From positions 1 through 64,000 of the forward strand of contig JAPTJF010000149.1 of assembly GCA_029339195.1 (NCBI GenBank): 64,000 nt of DNA, read 5' to 3'. Position 1 is the first letter of the stretch; each line of letters begins with the position of its first letter. The position numbers and the translations under genes were made by a program. The stretch comes from Micractinium sp. NFX-FRZ (taxonomy: Eukaryota; Chlorophyta; Trebouxiophyceae; Chlorellales; Chlorellaceae). Below are positions 58,416 through 64,000 of the stretch, piece after piece. A model generated the notes under the pieces. The model searched no databases, had not been told where the DNA came from, and worked only from the letters and a program-made list of their open reading frames with translations.

Positions 58416-61400
58416 ATGGCAACAGAACAGATCGTGGGCGAGCAGCCGGGCGCCATGAAGCGCGCCGACAGGGGCGCCGTTGTTGCGAGCCGGCTGCCGG
58501 TTCTGGTGCTGGCGGGGACTTCCAGCGGCGTAGGCAAGACCTCGATAGCATGCGGCATGATGGCCGCCTTGCGGTAAGCGTCGACAACAGTGCTGGGGCG
58601 CGCCCTGCCGCACCTTCGGCCTACCCAGCTGCCTGCAGCGTTCTGACGCCCAAATCGTGCTGGGTCTGATTGCAGGGAGAAGGGACTGACCGTGCAGGCA
58701 TTCAAAACAGGGCCAGGTGCGCACAGGCGTCTTCTGGGTGAGGCTGGCTGTAGCGGCGTCAGCCGCGCTCGGGGGCGGGACCTAGGGGCCGGAGACCAAT
58801 CAGCCAGTACAGTTGCTGGACAGGAACGGCGCAGCTATCATTTGCAGCTGCACCAGACAAAAGTTGGGCGCTGCCTGGACGTTGCAGCCGCCTGCGGCGG
58901 CGCGGCAATGCCCTCCTCACAGGCCTTGCTGTGCGTACCCGGCCCACCCAGCTTCCAAACCCTACCTGCCCGTCCCCCGGCCCCGCCCTGCAGACTTCTT
59001 AGATCCCATGCACCACCAGCAGGCCACGGGGCGGCCCAGCATCAACCTCGACACCTGGATGCTGAGCCGGGAGCAGGTGCTCGGCGCCTTCCACCGCGCG
59101 GCAGCAGGCGCTGACGTGGCAATCGTGGAGGGTGTGATGGGGCTCTTTGACGGCCGCGACGGCGCCACCGAGGCAGGCAGCACAGCCCAGCTGGCCAAGT
59201 GGCTGGGTGCCCCTGTGGTGCTCGTCATGGACGCCTCAGCGCTGGCGCGCTCGGCAGCAGCGGTGGCCAAAGGCTACATTGAGTTTGATTCCGAGCTGCG
59301 CCTGGGGGGCCTGCTGTTCAACAAGGTCGGCGGAGCCGTGCACACGCAGTGGCTCAAGGACGCCCTTGTTGCCGCCGGCATCACGGCCCCCGTGCTGGGG
59401 GGCATCCCCAAGGTGCGGGGGGGAGGGGGTGGGGATGGTGAGGGCAGGTGCCCAGCGGGGCGGTCCCTGCGCATGTGCAGTGATGCGCTGCGCCTGTGTG
59501 CAGCCTGATGCCTTGGAGCCCAACGTGCCTGGCTGCCTGGCGGTTGTGCTTGACAGTTTGTGTGATGCTGTGCCTGCCTGCCGGCCTGCCTGCAGAGCGA
59601 GTCGGTGGCGGTGCCGGAGCGCCACCTGGGGCTGCACATGCCTCGGGACGCCAGCGTGCCGCCTGGCTTGACGGATGCCCTGGCGCAGCTGGTCAGCACC
59701 CACGTGGACTTGGATGCACTGCTGGATCTGGGGCGCACAGCAGAGGTGCCTGCGGGGCCTGGTGGCGAGGCCGGGGGCAGCGCCGCCGCTGCCGCCCGTG
59801 CTGACATGGCGGCGCCGCCAGCTGCACCAGCTGTGCGCATTGCTGTGGCCCAGGACGCCGCCTTCTGCTTCTATTACCACGACAACCTGGCGCTGCTGCG
59901 GGCGTCGGGCGCTGAGCTGGTGCCATTCTCGCCGCTGACGGAGCCGCTGCCTGCTGATGTGGCGGGCGTCTACCTGGGCGGAGGCTACCCCGAGCGGTGA
60001 GAGCTGGGCTTGTTTGCTGTGATGTGCCCGGGGAAAGGTTGCAGTGATAGCCTTGTGTTACTGGGCAGTATCGCACACTGCACACAAGCAGCGCTCCTGC
60101 CAGTTTGAACATGCGACCTTGCTTGCCTGCACCTTGTGTGGGCGCTGCTTTGCCGGTGCCCCTCCCTGACATTCCTGCGCACCGCCCCAAACCCCTGCAG
60201 GTATGCTGCTGACCTGGCAGAGAACCGCTGCCTGCGTGCCAGCCTGGCGGGCTTTGCCCGTGCGGGCGGCGTGGTGTATGCCGAGTGCGGAGGCCTCATC
60301 TACCTGTCAAAGAGCATACAGCCGGCACCTGATGAGGCTGCCTTCCCCATGGGTGAGGCAGGCAACTGTGTATGTGTGCAGAGCAGGATGAACTTAACAA
60401 CAGGGAAGCAGCGGCTGGGCGAGCTGGGCAACAGTGGAGATGTGCGGCCTTGGGGACGCTGTGCGCACCATGCCGGCAGAGTGCCTGCATGCGAACACCG
60501 CCAAGTTGCATTGTGTGACATCCCGCTGCCTCCTGCCTGCTCCGTGCCTGTGTAGTGGGTGTGTTCCCCTTCCGCACCGTCATGGGCAGCATGCGCATGG
60601 GGTATGTGGAGGTGGCGACGCGGCCCGGGTGCCCGCTGTTCCCAGAGGGGGCGCGCGTGCGCGGCCAGGTCTTCCACTATTCTGAAATCGTGCAGGTAAG
60701 CGGAGCTGGGTCTATGCAAGTGTTCCACTGTCTGTCAGATCTTACTGTGGCTTGCTTGTGCCCGGGCCGGTTCTGTTTCACATGTTACAAAGGTGTGCGG
60801 GTTTGCACTGCAGAGGTGTAAACCCCTTTGTAGCCTCGTTTTTCTGTCAAGGTTCCTGAGTGTGCATATGCTGTGCCAGCTGCTCGGCCGCAGCAGCCGC
60901 CTGGCTTTGAAGGGGCCACGCTCAGCCACACTTTAGAGCTCACTGTGGCTCATCTTTGCTGCCGCCCCGCTTTCCTCCTCTATTGCAGGAGAGCGTGGTC
61001 AACGGGTTGGGCGCGGCGCTGAGCGGGCGCCCGGCCGCGGACCAGTCCTGGGGCACCTGCTACACAGTGGTGCCCCAGGTCCCAGGTGCCTCTGAGGTGG
61101 CAGAAGGCTACTGCCAGCAGAACGTGCTGGCCAGCTACGTGCACCTGCACTTTGGCAACTGCCCGGAGTTTGCCGCCTCCCTGGTGGAGCGCTGCCGCGG
61201 CGTGGACCTGGCGGTGGTAGGGGCGGCGGCGTCGGAGGCGGCACAGACGGCGGCGTACCTTGAGAGCGCAGTGGCCTCGCTGCACACCTCCCCGCAGCAG
61301 GTGGGGCCTGTGGGTGCTGCCTAGGGGTGTTGCAGCTTGCGGGCTGGCGGCTGAACATGACGGGGTTGGCGGAGGAGGTTGGCGGGCAGGGGGTGGCAGC

Positions 61401-64000
61401 CTGGGCAGTACAGCCTGCGTGTGAAGCCTGTGCAGGTGGTGATGCAGGATGTTTGGCTGCCTGTACTGCATTGCAACAGCATGCAGCCAAGCACCAGTTG
61501 CTTGCTCGCCGCACCTGCGCTCCCTCACCCTGCCGGCCTGCCTGCCGTGTGTGCCTGATCACTGCAGCTGGCGGGCAAGGGCGGACGCGCGGTCCCGCAT
61601 TCCCGCTCCTCTCCAGACTTTGCGCGGGATGAGCGGGGGCCAGCCAAGCAGCGGGGGGCAGCAGGGGCGGAGCCGCCCCGGCACTACTCGGAGGACGGGC
61701 TTGGGCCACCACGCTACGCGAGCGGCCCGCTGGGCGGGGCTGAGGCGGCTGCGCATCGTGAGCATTGCTGCTTGGCTGCAGCTGGGCCGATGTGCAAGCG
61801 CTGCAAGGCTGCTGTGCATGCTGCTGCCCCTGCTGCCCAGTGCTGCGCCCCTTCTGTGGCATTCTTCCCTGACACTTTTCTGACACCTGCCGGCCCCCAT
61901 CCCACGTGCCTGCGCCTGCCTGCAGACCTGCTACGGAGCAGCACGCAGCCCCCGCTGGGCACCGTGAATGGCATCCCTGGGCAGCAGCGCTCGCTGTCGC
62001 CTGCCACCACCCTCTCCAAGGTGGTCTCTCTGGGCTCCCTCAACAGCGGCAGCCCGCATGTAGGCGGGGTGCTGCCCCCAGGTGACGCGCTGTCCCCGCC
62101 ACTCAGCGAGTCGCCTCAACAGCTGTCCCCGCGGGAGCTGGAGGCGCAGCAGCACCACATGCAGAGCCAGTTCTTTGCGGCGGGAGGCGGCGTCGCAGCT
62201 GCAGGCAGTGGGTTGGGGATGGTGCCACTCAACTTGCAGCAGCAGCAGCAGCAGTACCACCACCAGCAGCAGCAGGCGTTTGCCCAGCACCAGCAGCAGC
62301 AGCACCCATATGGTAAGCAGTATGCACCTCAGCAGCAGCAGCAGCAGCAGCAGCAGTACCAGCAGCCCTATGCCAATGGCCATGCCGGCAGCGGGCACCT
62401 GGAGAACCCCGTACCGCCTCTTAACCTCAACGGTAGCGGGCGGCCAAGAGTGGGCCATGGGATGCCCAACGTTGCCAGCTGGCCGCGCCTGCACCAGCCG
62501 CCGCTGCCGCTGGCAAGCTACGGCCCGGTGTCGGCGCGGGGCGGGGTGAGCGCGTTTGCCATGGCGCAGCCGCCGCCACAGCAGCACTACTACCAGCAGC
62601 AGCAGCACTATGGCGGCGCAGGCGGCGGGGCGGCCCCCCACTTTGCAGCCAACGGCGCAGTGGGCAGCCTGCTCCCTGCTGCGAGCGGGCGGCACAGCCG
62701 CAGCGATTCTGGCTGCTTTGAGCGGCCCGGCAGTGCAGGCCAGCCAGGCATGCTGCAAGGGAGGTCTGGCAGCCCACTGGATTTGAATGGCATGGAGCGG
62801 CTGGAGCCGCGTGCGCTGGCGCTGTCAGCCACGCCGTACAACTGGCAGAGGTGCGAGCAATGACACGTGTGCATGTGTGCGTCAAGGAGTGCAGTGGGTG
62901 TCACAGTGGTGGGTACCGTTTTTTGCCTGTCAGAAGCAGGGCAGCATGCAGGCCACAGTGCATGCTGCTGCTTGCCGAGCGCCACGGGCGTGTCCACACG
63001 CTGCTGCCTTGCATTGAACCCCCTGTGCACCTGATTCACCCCCGCCATCCCCCACTGTTCATGCTGCTCTGTGCTGCAGCTACGCGCCCCCTAGCGACAA
63101 GATAGTGAGCCTGAGCCCGGGTGCCACAGAGATGCTCTGGGCGCTGGGGCTGGGCGCCCGCGTGGCAGCCGTGACCGACGCCTGCGACTTCCCACCCGAC
63201 GTTGTGGCACGCGCCAAGGCGCGGCGCAGCTTTGCAGCCACCGGCAACTCTGGCTCGTACGCCTCCCTCGACCGCCACGCCATGGCTGCCAGCACAGGCA
63301 CTGCCAGCGCCAGCAGCGCCGCCACCAGCGCAGCGGCCAGCCGTCGGGAGAGCCCAACGGTGGGGCAGCAGCGCAGCGGCACGGCGGCCTGGGCGGCACA
63401 TGCCAGCTCAGCGCAGCAGGGCGCCAGCTCAGCGAGCCAGCTGGACTTGGTGGACGAGGAAGTGCTGGCGCGGGAGCGCCCGGGGCTGGTGGTATACGAG
63501 GAGTCTCCGGCAGACATCTGCTGTGGGGGCGGCGGAGCCCATGCCAGCGGCGCGCTGTGTGACGGCTGCGGCATGGGGCAGGCGGTGCTGGAGGCGCTCG
63601 TGGCGGTGGGGCTGCAGCAGTCGTGCAGGGTGGTGTGCGTGCGGCGGCGCACCCTCAGCGACGTGCTCGACTCCATGCTCCTGGTGAGCGGGTGGGGGGT
63701 GGGCCGGGCGAGAGCCTGGATGCCTGCCTGGTGTATGGCATAATCGTGCGGTTTAGTTCAGTAATGAGTGGCTGACGAGGTTCATGGTGCGGGAGAAGCA
63801 GCGGGGGTCCGCGCACAGCCAGGCACCTGCTCGCCAGCCATCGCCCTGCTGGCCTTGTGCCCGCCTGTGCATCGTATTGCCCACATGTGTGCCTCCCTCC
63901 CCTGGGCTCCCACAAACGCCGCGCTCCCCTGTTGCCTGGCACCCCCTGTCGTGCCGCAGGTGGGCGAGGCGGCGGGTGTGCGCGCCGAGGCGCTGTGCAC
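58416..64000 (+). CDS. Cobyrinate a,c-diamide synthase fused to BtuF-like cobalamin-binding domain, 3' end beyond window
   Basis: Exons are 58416-58573, 58676-58716, 58994-59412, 59596-59996, 60201-60352, 60556-60695, 60989-61300, 61568-61757, 61926-62850, 63080-63683 and 63960-64000; every junction is GT-AG and in phase, giving about 1127 residues so far. Residues 1-541 are CobB/CbiA: P-loop [10 protein letters not shown] (34-43), [13 protein letters not shown], then a class-I-type glutamine amidotransferase domain with nucleophile Cys369 ([11 protein letters not shown]) and the SYVHLHFG histidines (489 and 491). The reaction is ATP- and glutamine-dependent amidation of corrin side chains a and c. 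Residues 542-912 are a Ser/Pro/Gln-rich linker with polyQ. From about 918 a BtuF/TroA-like fold begins: [52 protein letters not shown]. No targeting peptide is obvious. Reading through the donor at 61300 would stop at 61324 and give a CobB-only product. Confidence 0.85.
62236..62366 (+). repeat. Coding CAG repeats (polyglutamine) in the fusion linker
   Basis: Three CAG-rich clusters encode Gln runs of about six to nine residues separated by Tyr-His or Tyr-Gln. They lie in the 300-residue disordered linker between the enzyme and the binding domain. Confidence 0.9.

Noticed and set aside
1..64000. CRISPR arrays, bacterial operons, tRNA or rRNA genes, cobalamin riboswitch
   Set aside because: No regularly spaced direct repeats with unique spacers, no cloverleaf or rRNA core sequence and no B12-box motif were seen; the intron-rich structure excludes operons.
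1..64000. Transposable elements or viral insertions
   Set aside because: No reverse transcriptase, transposase, integrase or capsid motifs and no long terminal repeats were found; repeats are short tandem or exon-derived.

Overview
The window reads as nuclear DNA of a GC-rich unicellular green alga, most likely a Chlorella-type trebouxiophyte. The grounds are very GC-rich coding sequence, many short introns (about 115 in the eleven gene models that close), TGTAA or its complement TTACA downstream of most stop codons, plastid-type transit peptides, and plant/algal families such as type II NAD(P)H dehydrogenases, an SMP-C2 lipid-transfer protein and an OPR/RAP-like RNA-binding protein. I assembled splice models by hand from GT/GC-AG sites. 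For eleven genes every intron phase closes and the summed CDS is a multiple of three, although one of them (DUF866) has an uncertain first exon.

Layout. 1-58 is a poly-C run that cuts off the 3' end of an OPR/RAP-like gene (minus, 59-about 2.9 kb). 4244-6189 (+) is a plastid-type ABM-domain protein. 7702-9530 (-) is a conserved plastid-type protein of unknown function. 9940-13437 (-) is a Tlc/NTT-like membrane transporter. 13731-22157 (-) is a 22-exon extended-synaptotagmin-like protein. 22889-23368 (-) is a tiny secretory or membrane protein. 24388-28671 (+) holds a small ORF and a poorly resolved coiled-coil gene. 29018-35987 (-) and 36249-42111 (+) are two paralogous type II NAD(P)H dehydrogenases, head to head across 261 bp. 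42961-45501 (+) is an organelle-type methyltransferase. 45846-55261 (+) encodes a 1372-residue protein I do not recognise. 55598-57384 (-) is a DUF866/CZIB-family protein that has lost its zinc cysteines. 58416 to the window end (+) encodes a fusion of cobyrinate a,c-diamide synthase (CobB/CbiA type), a glutamine-rich linker and a BtuF-like cobalamin-binding domain.

The most notable content is the CobB-BtuF-like fusion, which joins a corrinoid-modifying enzyme and a corrinoid-binding module in one eukaryotic polypeptide. Next come repeated cases in which a degenerate copy of an exon edge, often with its splice site, sits in the neighbouring intron (five sites in four genes), and an unusually high share of GC-AG introns.

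The genes do not form one pathway. The clearest functional unit is the divergent NAD(P)H dehydrogenase pair, which could share a promoter. The CobB-BtuF-like gene stands alone as a candidate for cobalamin or corrinoid handling.
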